A stretch of DNA of 64,000 nt. It comes from Persicaria tinctoria. Taxonomy: Eukaryota; Streptophyta; Magnoliopsida; Caryophyllales; Polygonaceae. Shown piece after piece: positions 23,190 through 34,191 of the stretch. Positions within the stretch are counted from its first letter, which is position 1; each line of letters begins with the position of its first letter. The DNA lies in assembly GCA_037127255.1 (NCBI GenBank), contig JBANSL010000020.1, positions 56,581,098 to 56,645,097 of the forward strand, read 5' to 3'. The notes under the pieces are model-generated. The model made no database searches, had not been told where the DNA came from, and saw only the letters and a list, made by a program, of their open reading frames with translations. The position numbers and the translations under genes are program-made.

Positions 23190-23424
23190 GGGGAAGGTGA
23201 GGAAATGTAAATATTGATCGTATAGGCCCCGTTTGGATCACGAGTAGCATGTATAATGTATTATATATAATAATGTAAACATTATATATATTATAATAAT
23301 GTATGAACTTGTAATATGAAGTCTAAAACTTTGGAAGCTTTGTTTGCCGGTTAGGAATGTGTTTTTAAGGCATTAATGCAATTATATATTATACAATGCA
23401 TGCATAAAATACATAATTATATTA

Positions 23425-23705
23425 CTCTATCCGTCTCGAAAAATAAGTCGTTTTATACTAGTTGAGTTTTATCATAATACATGTCGTTTTAGGTTTTCTA
23501 GGTAGGGGGATAGTAATGATTTGTATTGGTTTTTGTGTTGTTGATTTTTTAAAAGAGTTTGATTGGTTAAAAAATATAGTGGGTATTTAAAAATAATAAA
23601 ATTAATGAAAAAAGTTAGTGGAATGATGATGTTGATTGATGGATGATTGTTTTATTAAAACTAGTGCACAATGTTAAAACGACTTGTTTTTCGAGATGGA
23701 TGGAG
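23425..23705. mobile_element. Stowaway-like MITE 2
   Basis: Ends CTCTATCCGTCTCGAAAAATAAG and CTTGTTTTTCGAGATGGATGGAG, complementary over about 20 bases, flanked by TA on both sides. Lies 240 bases after NPF gene A. Confidence 0.75.
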
Positions 23706-24122
23706 TATATGTGATGTGATTCAAATGGACTCTTATGCTGAGTTTTCATAATCATTGATTATTGTAATGTCATATGAGACTTTATGGGTTACCTAACATT
23801 ATTTTTACAAATTTTACCAATGTAATTATTAGACTTGTAAATGGATGACTTTGTTTTTTTCCAATAGGCAAATAATTGGACACCTTAGACAAGGACATCA
23901 TCCTTCCATAAGGATGATGTTACAGAATTCCCTTCTATTATTATAGAGAGTCGATATGTTACAATAGTGCACAATTAATCTTATAATATTTGTAAGTATT
24001 ATTTTATTGTTATTAACCATAATGCACCATTAGTCCATTAGTCATTTTATCCCTATACGTTTCTTTATTTGGAGAAATAACCACCAACAACCACCTCTAT
24101 TCACCAAATAACCCTCCACTAT

Positions 24123-25050
24123 GAATCCGGATCCTCTCCTTATATCAGGAGTCCTAATAAATCAATTACCACCCTTCAAATAATTCAATGGCTATGATCT
24201 CTTTAATTAAAAAAAAAACCTCCTTTTGACTTCTCCTCCCATAGCCCACCATCCGCCCCCGTCTGATTCCCAGTCAACAAACACTGTTGTCACCGCTATT
24301 CCGTCCACCTCCTTGCTGCATCGCCCTCGCCACCGCCCGTCCTCCACTCCGCCACCGCCCGCTCCTCTGCATTTCATCCCTTGAAGGAAATTATGATATT
24401 CGCAAGCGGATTAAGCATTGTTCTAAGCCTGGACGGTTGCCTCTTATTAGCCCTAATTGCAGAGCTCTACTACCTACTATGGTGGAAGAAGCTCCGAGTC
24501 ACCACCCCACCCGTTGAAGACGACTACGCGACATCCCTTCTGTTGGAATAAACCCCCAATTCCCCCACCCACCACCGTCGACCGCCGAGAATCCGCGCAT
24601 GGGAACGCCGAATCCGCCATTGACAGACACTCCAAAGGACTCGACTTGAAGCAATCTGGACGCTACAGCCCCCACGGGTTCAAGTTCAACCCTCTGTTTG
24701 AGTCGTCCGACTTGGAGGCGGAAATCAACAGGCTAAGAACTTCCCTGTCGTCGTCGTTCAAGTTCTTGCGAGACGCGAAGGAGAAGTTGTATCGGAGATT
24801 GTTCTAAGTTGTACCGGTGAACAAAGGAAACCCTCTTTTTTTTTTATTATTAATCAAAGAGAAGATGTACCGGTGAACAAAGGCGGAGCTTTCAAAGAAG
24901 GTGAAGGAAACCCGCTTTGAAACGGAGAAGTTGTACCGGAGAAACATTTATTATTATTATTATTAATCAAAGAGATCCTGACCATTGGATTATTTAAAGG
25001 GTGTGGATTGATTTATTAGGACTCCTAATATTTGGAGAGGATCCGGATTC
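24123..25050 (+). mobile_element. Long-TIR (Pack-MULE-like) element carrying a host-gene fragment
   Basis: The two ends are inverted repeats of about 90 bases: GAATCCGGATCCTCTCC..AGGAGTCCTAATAAATCAAT from 24123 matches the complement of the sequence ending at 25050 with a few mismatches and continues inward to CAATGG..GATCTCTTT-ATTAA. TIRs this long point to a Mutator-like, non-autonomous element. A 9-bp target duplication is not evident (CCACTA / CCACGA is the best flanking match), so the superfamily is inferred. The interior is GC-rich and exon-like (24230-24810), unlike the AT-rich flanks. ATTATTAATCAAAGAG occurs at about 24848 and 24958, showing internal duplication near the right TIR. 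Confidence 0.65.
24393..24807 (+). pseudogene. Captured fragment of a small plant membrane-protein gene
   Basis: From ATG 24393 a 52-residue frame starts with a hydrophobic helix (MIFASGLSIVLSL...LALIAELYYLLWWKK) and an acidic DDYAT segment, then stops at 24549-24551. The next part (FCWNKPPIPP..., KFNPLFESSDLEAEINRLR, FKFLRDAKEKLYRRLF) lies in another frame and ends at 24807, so one indel separates the two. An N-terminal membrane helix followed by ELYYLLWWKKR and a short FCWKKP motif recalls a family of small plant membrane proteins of unknown role that I know only from memory of similar proteins. It has no introns here and sits wholly between the TIRs of the 24123-25050 element, which suggests transduplication. 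Function of this copy is doubtful. Confidence 0.5.
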
Positions 25051-25326
25051 ACCACGACACCCCTGCCCCTCTCCATCTCCGTCTTGGTCCCACAAATCTA
25101 GCAATCCAAGGACTTTGTTTGATTGGTTACAATAGCTTAATGAGGGTTTCGAGGAATTAGAAGAGTAATGTCTTAAAGCAAACTCCAAGACTCGGTATTC
25201 GATAAAAACGTCTGAAAGCATAGTTCGTGACTATAAATTTTGGCTCATATTAAGTTGACGATTATTTGATGGAGATTTCTTGATGAAGTGTCGTGAGTTG
25301 TGACAGTACATTGAAGATCTAATATA

Positions 25327-25563
25327 CTCCCTCCGTTCAAAAATATATAGATTTTTATTATTCATGTACGTTTTTTTTTGAGCTAAAAACTACATAAAAT
25401 ATTAACTTTTTTATTAATTTTTTTTAATAATTACAAACTTATTGATAATAAGTTTGTAATTATTAAAAAAAAATAATAAAAAAGTTAATATTTTATATAA
25501 TTTTTACCTTTTTAAAAAAACCTACGTAAATAATAAAGTCCATGTATTTTTGGACAGAGGTAG
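25327..25563. mobile_element. Stowaway-like MITE 3
   Basis: CTCCCTCCGTTCAAAAATA at the left and TATTTTTGGACAGAGGTAG at the right, flanked by TA. The whole element folds back on itself (AAAATATTAACTTTTTTATTA with its complement), typical of Stowaway MITEs. Confidence 0.8.
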
Positions 25564-25699
25564 TATATGACTTGCGATGTCATTTGTCATTCTCCCTCTT
25601 CTCGCTTAAAAGGGTTAAAACTTGATGCGGGAAAATGCTTTTATTATTTAAGCACGGTAAATTTTTTGCATCCAAACAAATAAACAATGTTAAATAGTA

Positions 25700-25931
25700 C
25701 TCCCTCCGTTCACATTTAATTGTCATTTTAATACTAAGACACATTTTTTAAGGTAATAAAAACTATATAAAATATTTATTTTTTTAATATTTATTTTAAC
25801 AATATCATACTTATTAGTAAAAAGTACGAGATTATTAAAAAAAAATTAAAAAATTTATATTTATATAGTTTTTATCATCCTAAAAAAACGTGTGTGAATA
25901 GTAAATGCCAGATAAAACTAAACGGATGGAG
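25700..25931. mobile_element. Stowaway-like MITE 4
   Basis: Left end CTCCCTCCGTTCACATTTAAT, right end AACTAAACGGATGGAG, TA on both sides; interior AT-rich and largely self-complementary. Confidence 0.75.
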
Positions 25932-26095
25932 TATTCAACAATATGCAACATAAAGCCTTTTTTTTTTCCGTAAACAACATAAAGCTTTATTTATGTTGAC
26001 CAAAAAGAAAATATAAAGCTTTATTTATAATGCATAAAGTGTTGTGTTGTGCGTAAGCATTTCTCTATTATTCTCCGGCAGGACCGGCACTGCCT

Positions 26096-28095
26096 TTATA
26101 GTTTATACCTGTACCACCTTGCGCAAACCAGAAAGTAGCCCAAATTCACAAACCCTAATCCCGCCACCATGTAGTAATACAAATCCAATCTCCCCCTGTT
26201 CAAATCCTCCGCCAACCAATTCCCGCTCTCTCCCCTCTCCGTCGTCGTCCTGTGAACCCCCGACACCAAGAAGTTACTGAGGTAGCTTCCGATTGCGATC
26301 CCGCAGAAGAGCAACGCCCCGGCGAAACTCTTCATGTTCTCCGGGAACTGCTTGTAGTAGAACTCCACCTCCCCCACCACCATAAACGCCTCCGCTAAGC
26401 CCGCCAGGCTCAGCTGCAGCACTAGCCACATGGCTGACATCGGCGAAATTGCCCCCGTTCTCGGAGCGAAACTTAGGGTTTCATGAGCCGTCAATGCTAG
26501 GGTTCTTCGCTTGCGTTCGACGACCCCGGAAACGAGCATAGAGAGTATGGAGAGTGCGATTCCGGTGCCCATTCTCTGAAGGACGGTGATCCCGCCGTTG
26601 ATATGGCGGCGGAAGATAGGGACGACTATGCGGTCGTAGATTGGGAGCCATACGGTGAGGGCGATCTGGAGGAAGACGACGTAGGTTGCCGCCGGGATTT
26701 GGAAGCGGCCGAGATGGCGATCTGATTGGACTGCTTGGAAGATCGCATATGTGGACTGTTGATTTATGGCAACGAAGTATATGATGGCGGAAGCCCAGAC
26801 CGGGACGACTCTGACCAGGCATTTCACCTCTTCCACCTGTTGCACTGTGCAGAGGCTCCATGAATTGGCCGGTGATCCGTCCGAGTTCACCTCGTCTTCC
26901 TGTGTCTGAATTGCTGCCTTGTCCAGACACCTGATCGATATGGATGAAATTCAGCATTAATCGGAATTGGTCGAATAGAATCAGTCTCCCCACTAAACCC
27001 TAAACCCCCAAATCGGAGGCTGAAATTTACCTAAATTGGGAAGTGCGAGGCAAATGAGCATTGATTGAACCGGCAGGGAGGTAGTTGAACAGCGATGAGT
27101 TTGGTCCCAACTTGAGCTTCCTCTTCTTGAATGCGACAATAAACACCTGAGTTGTGCTGGTCAAGGGGCTGCCCTGCGGTTTCACTTTGACGTATATTCC
27201 GGATCCCGTAAAGTACACGATGTTGGAGATCAGCATCAGAAGTGCTGGGATCAGCAATCCAGTCGCCCAACTAATGTTGGTTTGGATGTAAACAATCACT
27301 GTCAGCGAGATCATCACTGCAAAGGTGCAGCTGAAGAAGTACCAGTTGAAGAAGCTATCAATTCCCCGTTTCCCTGACTCGGTGTTCGGGTTGAATTGGT
27401 CCACCCCGAAAGCCAGATTGCAGGGCCGGATTCCTGCAGCTCCTACTATCAAGAATCCGAATCCGACTAGCAGGAAAGTCATCTGCCAAGCCGATGGCCC
27501 GACACATGTGATCTCCTTTGCTCCGCAGTGGGTAGGATGTAGCTCCTTGATCGCTGCTGTCAGAGCGATTACCAACAATCCCTGATCGATGCAGTGTACT
27601 TTTGGATCAAAAAAGAATGGTAAATTGTGCAGGATATATAAGCTTGAGGATTCATAATATTTACGAGGAAGGAGGCTCCGGTGGAGAATCTGAGGGTCTT
27701 GTAGCGTCCGAAGAAAGTGTCACACAAGAAGGCACCGATGAGGGTAACGATGTTTGTGCTGCCATTGAAGAAATTGATGAGGGTGGTTGCTTCAATGCTT
27801 TTCATGTTGAAGACTGAAGTGAGATAGATTAAGAGGTTGGCCATGGTTCCTAGCGTTCCAAGCCTTTCGAACGTCTCATTCCCTAATAGTCCAGTACCAT
27901 AAAAACAACAACACAAGAAGGATTTCATCCAATTCGAACATGGAGTCGGATTGAATAAAGGCTGATAAGATCAATATGATGGTTGGTTTTACCTATGATG
28001 AAAGGCATGGCCTTGATTCCGCGGTAATTTGGTTGACTCAGCTTGTCATCTTCTAATTCCATAGCAGCTTGTTCAAGCTTAACCACATCCTCCAT
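26096..28095 (-). CDS. NPF2-like (NRT1/PTR family) transporter B
   Basis: Predicted 12-helix proton-coupled transporter, 568 aa. Exons on the minus strand: 28095-27993, 27882-27665, 27581-27031, 26930-26096, with the same phases (1, 0, 2) as the other three genes; exon 2 is 218 bases in all four. The TM1 motif is NETFERLG, the ExxE[K/R] signature linked to proton coupling in this family. Other hallmarks: [87 protein letters not shown]. The protein stops directly after WYRYKL, so it lacks the C-terminal tail of gene D. It is very close to gene C over its length, which marks a recent tandem duplicate. U1 copy 1 starts about 1.2 kb upstream. Upstream ATG-less extension was ignored; the start aligns with gene C. 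Confidence 0.93.
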
Positions 28096-28344
28096 GACTC
28101 TGCTGCTGTGTTTCAAAACCAATTAGGAGTAATCTATATATAGAGAGAGAGGATATATTGCATAACAACTGGTTGTAAATTATCAACTAACCAAGCCAAT
28201 TATGCAGGAAAGGCCTTCAAGGTTTGATGTCTGCAACAAACTATGTTGAATTTTATGAAATGGGCTAAACGCAGCGGCAGCTTAAGCAGTTGCACTTGAT
28301 TTAACCTCATAACTTTATCAACCAAGTTGTCTTTGATACTTGCT

Positions 28345-28515
28345 CCCTCCGTTTTGAAAGTAGCTAAAAAATTTTTTTTTTTTTGGTGGGCAAATAATAT
28401 TATGCTTATTAAGTAAAATATTATATTAAAAAATAAAATAAAAAAATTAATATTTTATATATTTCGAACTCCTTAAAAAGCGTATGTCTTACGATTAAAA
28501 CGCATGCAAATCCAA
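28345..28515. repeat. Partial Stowaway-like MITE
   Basis: GCTCCCTCCGTTTTGAAAG at the left, with an AT-rich self-complementary interior (TTAAGTAAAATATTATATTAAAA, TTAATATTTTATATA), but no clean matching right terminus. Probably a truncated MITE in the 5' region of gene B. Confidence 0.4.
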
Positions 28516-28751
28516 ACACACCCTTAGACAGCAAAGGTTAATGTATAGGGCGATTATACGCAAAACCAATTTTGAACCAAATGCAGTCAAAATTTGGTTG
28601 TTTTTTTTTAATATAACACTTACAATTACCGAAAGTCGGTAAATTAACCATGATTTAGGTAAGATGGCCCAAACTAGCCCAACTGAACTGACATTCATTT
28701 AATGAGTATCTGATAGACAATGACTGAAAACAAATTTCACCTATGGATTTG

Positions 28752-29090
28752 GTGGGATTTTTAGGAAGGGAAAAATAAAATTAGTATTTGGGTTAAACTG
28801 CTCATTCCAGGGAAATCCCTCCCCTTTCTTTCTCTTTCCCAATAAAAATACCAAGTGTCAATCCAGTGGGATTTTTAGGAAGGGAAAAATAAAATTGGTG
28901 TTTCCTTTCTCTTTCCCAATAAAAACACCAAGTGCCAATCAGTGGGATTTTTAGGAAGGGAAAAATAAAATTGGTGTTTGGGTTAAACTGCTCATCCCAG
29001 TGAAATCTCTCCCCTTCCTTTCTCTTTCCCACTAAAAACACCAAGTGCCAAACATTTCCCAATAAAAACACGAAGTGCCAAACAGACTGT
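28752..29090. repeat. Imperfect tandem repeats upstream of NPF gene B
   Basis: GTGGGATTTTTAGGAAGGGA starts at 28752, 28866 and 28942; units share AAAATAAAATTGGTGTTTGG, TTTCTCTTTCCCAATAAAAA and CACCAAGTGCCAA. Spacings of 114 and 76 show units of unequal length, the middle one internally deleted. Short chance ORFs span it; none looks like a gene. Confidence 0.8.
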
Positions 29091-29155
29091 TAGGGAAAAG
29101 AAAATTCAAGTGTATATTCAACAAACAGGGCCTAATTTTGAGAACAGGATTACAG

Positions 29156-29314
29156 AGGGCACGCGAACACAGGCCCCAACTGACAAAAATTTTGGCGTAC
29201 ACTCTCCCGCTTGGGGAGATGTTAGGGTGGCAACCCTCCGGAGTGTGCAATGGAGGTCACCATCCCAAGCCATAGGCCTCCTTGATCACCCATTGACTCC
29301 GCCCAGGTAAGTAT
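29156..29314 (-). ncRNA. U1 spliceosomal snRNA, copy 1
   Basis: U1 pairs with 5' splice sites during intron recognition. On the minus strand the RNA starts ATACTTACCTGGGC at 29314, which is the conserved U1 5' end complementary to the GT splice site. It continues with GGAGTCAATGGGTGATCAAG, the TGACCTCCATTGCAC stem region, TCTCCCCAAGCGGGAGAG, an Sm-type site (AAATTTTTG) and the 3' hairpin GGGGCCTGTGTTCGCGTGCCC, about 159 nt in all, the usual plant U1 length. The 3' hairpin has lost a G and has weak G-T pairs compared with copy 2, and no clear plant 3' box follows, so this copy may be weaker or dead. Promoter elements are intact (next entry). Confidence 0.88.
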
Positions 29315-29337
29315 GTTTAATAGTCCGTACTACCTCT

Positions 29338-29389
29338 TTTTTTATATGCCACGTCTCTCTCAGCCTCCCACTGTCTTTCGATGTGGGAT
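29338..29389 (-). promoter_or_regulatory. Plant snRNA promoter (USE + TATA) of U1 copy 1
   Basis: On the minus strand the Upstream Sequence Element ATCCCACATCG covers 29389-29379, about 65-75 bases before the RNA start, and a TATA box (CATATAAAAA) lies at about 29349-29338, roughly 25-35 bases before it. The USE consensus is RTCCCACATCG. A USE to TATA spacing of about 30 bases or more is the arrangement of RNA polymerase II snRNA genes in plants, as expected for U1. Confidence 0.88.
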
Positions 29390-29414
29390 TATCCCAAAAC
29401 TCAATACCTCCCTG

Positions 29415-29690
29415 CAGTCGCAGCTGTCGGCTACGAAGATCAGCCCCTGGGTGCTCTAGTAGTAGTACTTCCACAGCAGGCGGATCCTACCGAGAGTTGA
29501 GGTTCCGCCAAATCCACCCGGTACTTGATCGTCTCCATGTTGAAGCCCACGATGGGTCGTGGGGATCGGCGCTATGACCGCCCCGAACTTGAGCTTGTAG
29601 AGGCTGGTATTGGCGGTCTTGCCGACATTGTCGAGGCCGACCATTAGGATCTGGACCTCCCTCTTGTAGAATAGTGGTCATGGCTTTTGT
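29415..29690 (-). pseudogene. ADP-ribosylation factor (ARF) gene fragment, copy 1
   Basis: Minus-strand frames give [12 protein letters not shown] (the GTP-binding P-loop GLDxxGKT of ARF GTPases), YKLKFGAV, then in shifted frames [23 protein letters not shown] and GLIFVADS, in the same order as in ARF1-type proteins. ARF proteins are small GTPases that recruit vesicle coats. Frameshifts, stops and loss of the interswitch region make this a pseudogene. It breaks off right where the U1 promoter begins. Confidence 0.7.
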
Positions 29691-29755
29691 TAGTATCACT
29701 ACCATGTGTTTCTCTGTGTTGTTTCAATTTTCAACGCTAGCTTGGTTATAAGTTA

Positions 29756-29990
29756 CTCCCTTCGTTCAACAAAACTTGTCGTTTACTATTCATGCACGCT
29801 TTTTTAGAATGATAAAAACTATATAAAATATTCATTTAAAAAAAAAAAATTTAACAAGTTTGTACTTATTAATAATAACTACGAAATTGTTAAAAAAAAT
29901 TATTTAAAAAGTCGATATTTTATATAGTTTTTAGCTCTTAAAAAAACGTGCATGAATAGTAAAACGTCAAGTTTTGTTGAACGGAGGGAG
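29756..29990. mobile_element. Stowaway-like MITE 5
   Basis: CTCCCTTCGTTCAACAAAAC and its complement GTTTTGTTGAACGGAGGGAG at the two ends, each next to TA; interior folds into a hairpin (GTTTACTATTCATGCACG with CGTGCATGAATAGTAAA). Confidence 0.85.
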
Positions 29991-30104
29991 TATGTTTTTG
30001 GGTTAGCATGTAAGGATTCATAAGCTATTTTTGTAATTCGTATAATAATTCATAGGTTTATTGATCTACGCTGAGATTTGATAAAACTAGTCAACAAATA
30101 GTCA

Positions 30105-30570
30105 AATGTGGAGGAGAAAAAATCAAATTTAATTTTGACGGATTTACACTGAATAATAGGAAAAGTAAATAGCATATGTCTTACAAAATGAAATTTCGGA
30201 GACACGGTTGATGTGAAAAATGCGGAACCCAAACACCCATAAAGTTCGAAGTTCTCACTCTACTCAAGGGAATCAAAAAGGCAAAAGACCTAGGTATTAT
30301 AAAAACTGACAACCCATTCATGGTTATCAACGTACTCTATGTTCGAAAAATAAAAATGTTCATGGAAAATCGAGACAATTATCTTTGATGCCCTCTATCA
30401 CTCGTCGTCATTTTGTTATCTATTCAATTGCTGACAAGATTGCACATCTTGGTTGCCAATCTTAAGATATTGCTATCCAGAAAGTCAGGAACACCTTTGT
30501 TTCCATGATATCATTCGAAAAGATATCCTCGAGTGACACTAGATTGCAATCTAGAGTAGTCGATCGAATT
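30105..30570 (+). pseudogene. RNase H-like (RVT_3-type) relic, copy 1
   Basis: Plus-strand frames read INFDGFTLNN, then EVLTLLKGIKKAKDLGII, MVINVLYV and IADKIAHLGC, in the order of the RNase H-like domain found at the end of many plant LINEs (FDG...NR, E-AL-GI--A--LG, VADK-AHL). Stops and frame changes are frequent. It follows the ARF piece in both copies of the duplicated block. Confidence 0.55.
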
Positions 30571-31373
30571 TTTCCTCATTAAAAAAAGGAAAATATGGAC
30601 GCATTATTATTTCTTTTGGCTTTGTGATATGTTTATTTCTTCTGGCTTCGTGTTATGCTTGTGACCCTTCGAAGTGGGCTACAGGGATTGTCGAGGCATG
30701 TAAAACGAGATTGACTCGCTTGTGTAAAGGCCAAACACAATAAGAGATAAGAGGGTTAGGTAGAATTATAAGGTAAAGTAGTTCATGAGGATTTAACACT
30801 ATCTAATTTTCAGGTTGTGTAAAAATGGAGGAAGACAAGAACTAGAAAGACTATAACTTAAATCGTAATCAAAATTTTAATTCAACTTATGTTTTGTTTC
30901 AAATTTATGTATTTGTTTGTAACATTTGTGCTTTGTTTGACTTTCACATTTAAGATTGTGTATATACTCGTCCATTTTGGGCCTTTTGTCATGTAATTCT
31001 CAATTTGAACTCAAACTAGCTAAAAAAAACCAAACTCAAAACGAGAAAACAAGCAAACAAGCTTGAGTACAAAACGAGCAAACGAGCTCATGCTCTGAAA
31101 AAACAAGCTAAATAGCCTCGAGCTCGGCTCGAACATAATCGAGCACTGTTCTCATCTCGTGAGTCGAGCTCGAGCACCTATTTAAGCTCGTTTTCATATG
31201 GAGCTCAAGCCTTGAGATCGAGCTCGGCTCGTTAATACCAGCTACTCTAGCTCGTTTAATCGAAATGAAGAAATCCAACGCCATTAACCTTACCGTTTTC
31301 AACAAGTACATTTCATTTCCTTTTGTTTTATTTTAACGAGTAGAATAAAAAACTTTATTGGTAGAGTTTCACC
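30571..31373. other. Intergenic sequence, no gene seen
   Basis: Contains GAGCTCG-rich simple sequence (31090-31260) and AT-rich DNA just downstream of NPF gene C. No reading frame or RNA gene is recognisable. Confidence 0.6.
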
Positions 31374-33356
31374 TTAAACTCCATCGGATCCCAACCGTGT
31401 CCCCTTGTACCTGTACCACCTCGCACAAATCAGGAAATATCCCAAATTCACAAACCCTAATCCCGCCACCATGTAGTAAAACAAATCCAGTCTCCCACTG
31501 TTCAAATCCTCCGCCAACCAATTCCCGCTCTCTCCCCTCTCCGTCGTCGCCCTGTGAACCACCGACACCAAGAAGTTACTGAGATAGCTTCCGACTGCAA
31601 GCCCGCAGAAGAGCAACGCCCCGGCGAAACTCTTCATGTTCTCCGGGAACTGCTTGTAGTAGAACTCCACCTCCCCCACCGCCATGAACGCCTCTGCTAA
31701 GCCCGCCAGGCTCAGCTGCGGCACCAGCCACATGGCCGACATCGGCGAAATTGCCCCGGTTCTCGGAGCGAAACTTAGGGTTTCATGAGCCGTCAATGCT
31801 AGGGTTCTTCGCTTGCGTTCGACGACCCCGGAAACGAGCATAGAGAGTATGGAGAGTGCGATTCCGGTGCCCATTCGCTGAAGGACGGTGATCCCGCCGT
31901 TGATACGGTGGCGGAAGATGGGGACGACTATGCGGTCGTAGATTGGGAGCCATACGGTGAGGGCGATCTGGAGGAAGACGACGTAGGTGGCCGCCGGGAT
32001 TTGGAAGCGGCCGAGATGGCGATCTGATTGGACTGCTTGGAAGATCGCATATGTGTACTGTTGATTGATGGCGACGAAGTAGATGATGGCCGAAGCCCAG
32101 ACCGGGATGACTCTGACCAGGCATTTCACCTCTTCCACCTGTTGCACTGTGCAGAGGCTCCATGAGTTGGCCGGTGATCCATCCGAGTTCACCTCGTCTT
32201 CCTGTGTCTGAATTGCTGCCTTGTCCAGACACCTGATCGATGAAATTAAGCATTAATCGGAATTGGTCTTATCAATGTGGCCTGTAAACCCTAAACGGAA
32301 ATTCACCTGAATTGGGGAGTGTGTGAGAGATGAGCATTGATTGAACCGGCAGGTATGTGGTTGAACAGCAACGAATCGTGTCCCAATTTTAGCTTCCTCT
32401 TCTTGAATGCAACAACAAACACCTGGGTTGTGCTGGTCAAGGGGCTGCCCTGCGGCTTCACTTTGATGTATATTCCGGATCCGGTAAAGTACACGATGTT
32501 GGAGATCAGCATGAGAACTGCAGGGATCAGCAATCCGATCGCCCAACTAATATTGGTTTGGATGTAAACAATCAGCGTCAGCGAGATCATCACCGCGAAG
32601 GTGTAGGTGAAGAAGTACCAGTTGAAGAAGCTGTCAATTCCCCGTTTACCCGACTCACTGTTCGGGTTGAATTGGTCCACCCCGAAAGCCAGGTTGCAGG
32701 GCCGAATCCCTGCAGCTCCTACTATCAAGAATCCGAATCCGACTAGCAGGAAAGTCATCTGCCAAGCCGATGGCCCGACACATGTGATCTCCTTTGCTCC
32801 GCAGTGGGGAGGATGTAGCTCCTTGATCGCTGCTGTCAGAGCGATTACCAACAATCCCTGATCGATGCAGTGTACTTTTGGATCAAAAACTAAGACTTGA
32901 ATGGTAAATTGAGCAGGATATATAAGCTATAGGATCAATAGTGTTTACGAGGAAGGAGGCTCCGGTGGAGAATCCAAGGGTCTTGTAACGTCCGAAGTAT
33001 GTGTCACAGAGGAAGGCACCGAGGAGCGTGGCGATGTTTGTGCAGCCATTGAAGAAATTGACAAGGGTGGTTGCTTCAATGCTTTTCATGTTGAACACTG
33101 TAGTAAGATAGATCAAGAGATTGGCCATGGTTCCTATCGTTCCAAGCTTTTCGAACGTCTCGTTCCCTAATAGTACAGCACAATAAACAAAAAAAGTGAA
33201 CAAGTGTTTCCTTCAATTCGAATATGGAATCGGATTGAATCGGCTGGTTTTACCTATGATGAAAGGCATGGCCTTGATTCCGCGGTAATTCAGTTGAGGC
33301 GGCTTGTCATCTTCCAATTCCATAGCAGCTTGTTCAAGCTTCTCCACATCCTCCAT
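31374..33356 (-). CDS. NPF2-like (NRT1/PTR family) transporter C
   Basis: Predicted 12-helix proton-coupled transporter, 576 aa. Exons on the minus strand: 33356-33254, 33166-32949, 32857-32307, 32232-31374; GT-AG junctions with phases 1, 0, 2. Start [18 protein letters not shown] matches gene B closely. TM1 motif NETFEKLG is canonical; [87 protein letters not shown] and [13 protein letters not shown] follow. It differs from B at scattered residues and has a short extra tail (GTRLGSDGV). B and C are the most recent pair in the cluster. The protein is intact, so it is presumably functional. A second U1 copy lies about 2.6 kb upstream. Confidence 0.93.
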
Positions 33357-33982
33357 GGCTCTGGTTTTTACTTACTCGTCTGTAGCTGCTGTTGAGATAT
33401 ATAGTGAGAAAAAGGGAGTCAGCAACAAACTGGGGTTGATTGTTGAATAACAAGTGATCGAGGCAATCATGTACTGGCAGAGTAAAGTGACAAATTAGTT
33501 GGTCATGATATATGGAAGAGCTCACATTAGTCGTTATGTCACATACTCCGTAATGCACTTGTTCGTTACAGTACTTTCAAGTGATTTGAAAGCTCGCATT
33601 GGGACAAATCAGATCAGGGCGGAGAAAATGTATCCCGTGGATTTGGAGAACATAATTTTTTTTTTCCCTATATAAAAACAAAAGAATTGTAAACACGGCG
33701 CTTTTGTTGAAAATTGTAGTTCAATTTTATCACGGATATTAGATCTCTTAATCCACCATTACGGTGTAGTTTGTATCGTTTGATTGATTGTGTTGAATTA
33801 TTTTATTATTTTTCTTAATAATGAGATAGTTTTAGAATTGTTTTTAACCATTAAAAGAAAGAGGACTATAAAAGGGATCATAAAGACGGACTAGAGGATC
33901 CTGGCCGACTAAAACTCCATTTGGCAAAATCAATAGTTTTATAGATGATTTTGATATTATACATTTTTATATCAAATAAATA

Positions 33983-34191
33983 CTCCCTCATTAAAACTTG
34001 TCGTTTACTATTCATGCACGCTTTTTGGAATGATAAAACTATATGAAATATTAATTTTTTTCAAATTTGTTTTTATACAAGTATGAAATTATTAAAAAAC
34101 ATATTTAAAAAGTTAATATTTTATATAGTTTTTAACACCTCAAAAAGCGTGTGTGAATAGTAAAACGTCAAGTTTTAATTAACGGAGTGAG
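33983..34191. mobile_element. Stowaway-like MITE 6, with a duplicated right end
   Basis: Left CTCCCTCATTAAAACTTGTC, right AAGTTTTAATTAACGGAGTGAG, TA outside. It is a relative of MITE 5 (shared GTTTACTATTCATGCACGC). The right arm is repeated once more at 34192-34262 (CACCTCAAAAAGCGTGCGTG). Confidence 0.75.

Noticed and set aside
22418..23250. Pro/Arg/His-rich ORFs on both strands over NPF gene A exon 4
   Set aside because: They are shadows of the GC-rich NPF exon in other frames; the same shadows recur over genes B, C and D.
29156..29314. First reading as a Cassandra-type TRIM LTR with 5S-like sequence
   Set aside because: The ATACTTACCTG start, Sm site, terminal hairpin and USE/TATA at snRNA spacing identify U1; there are no direct LTR copies around it.
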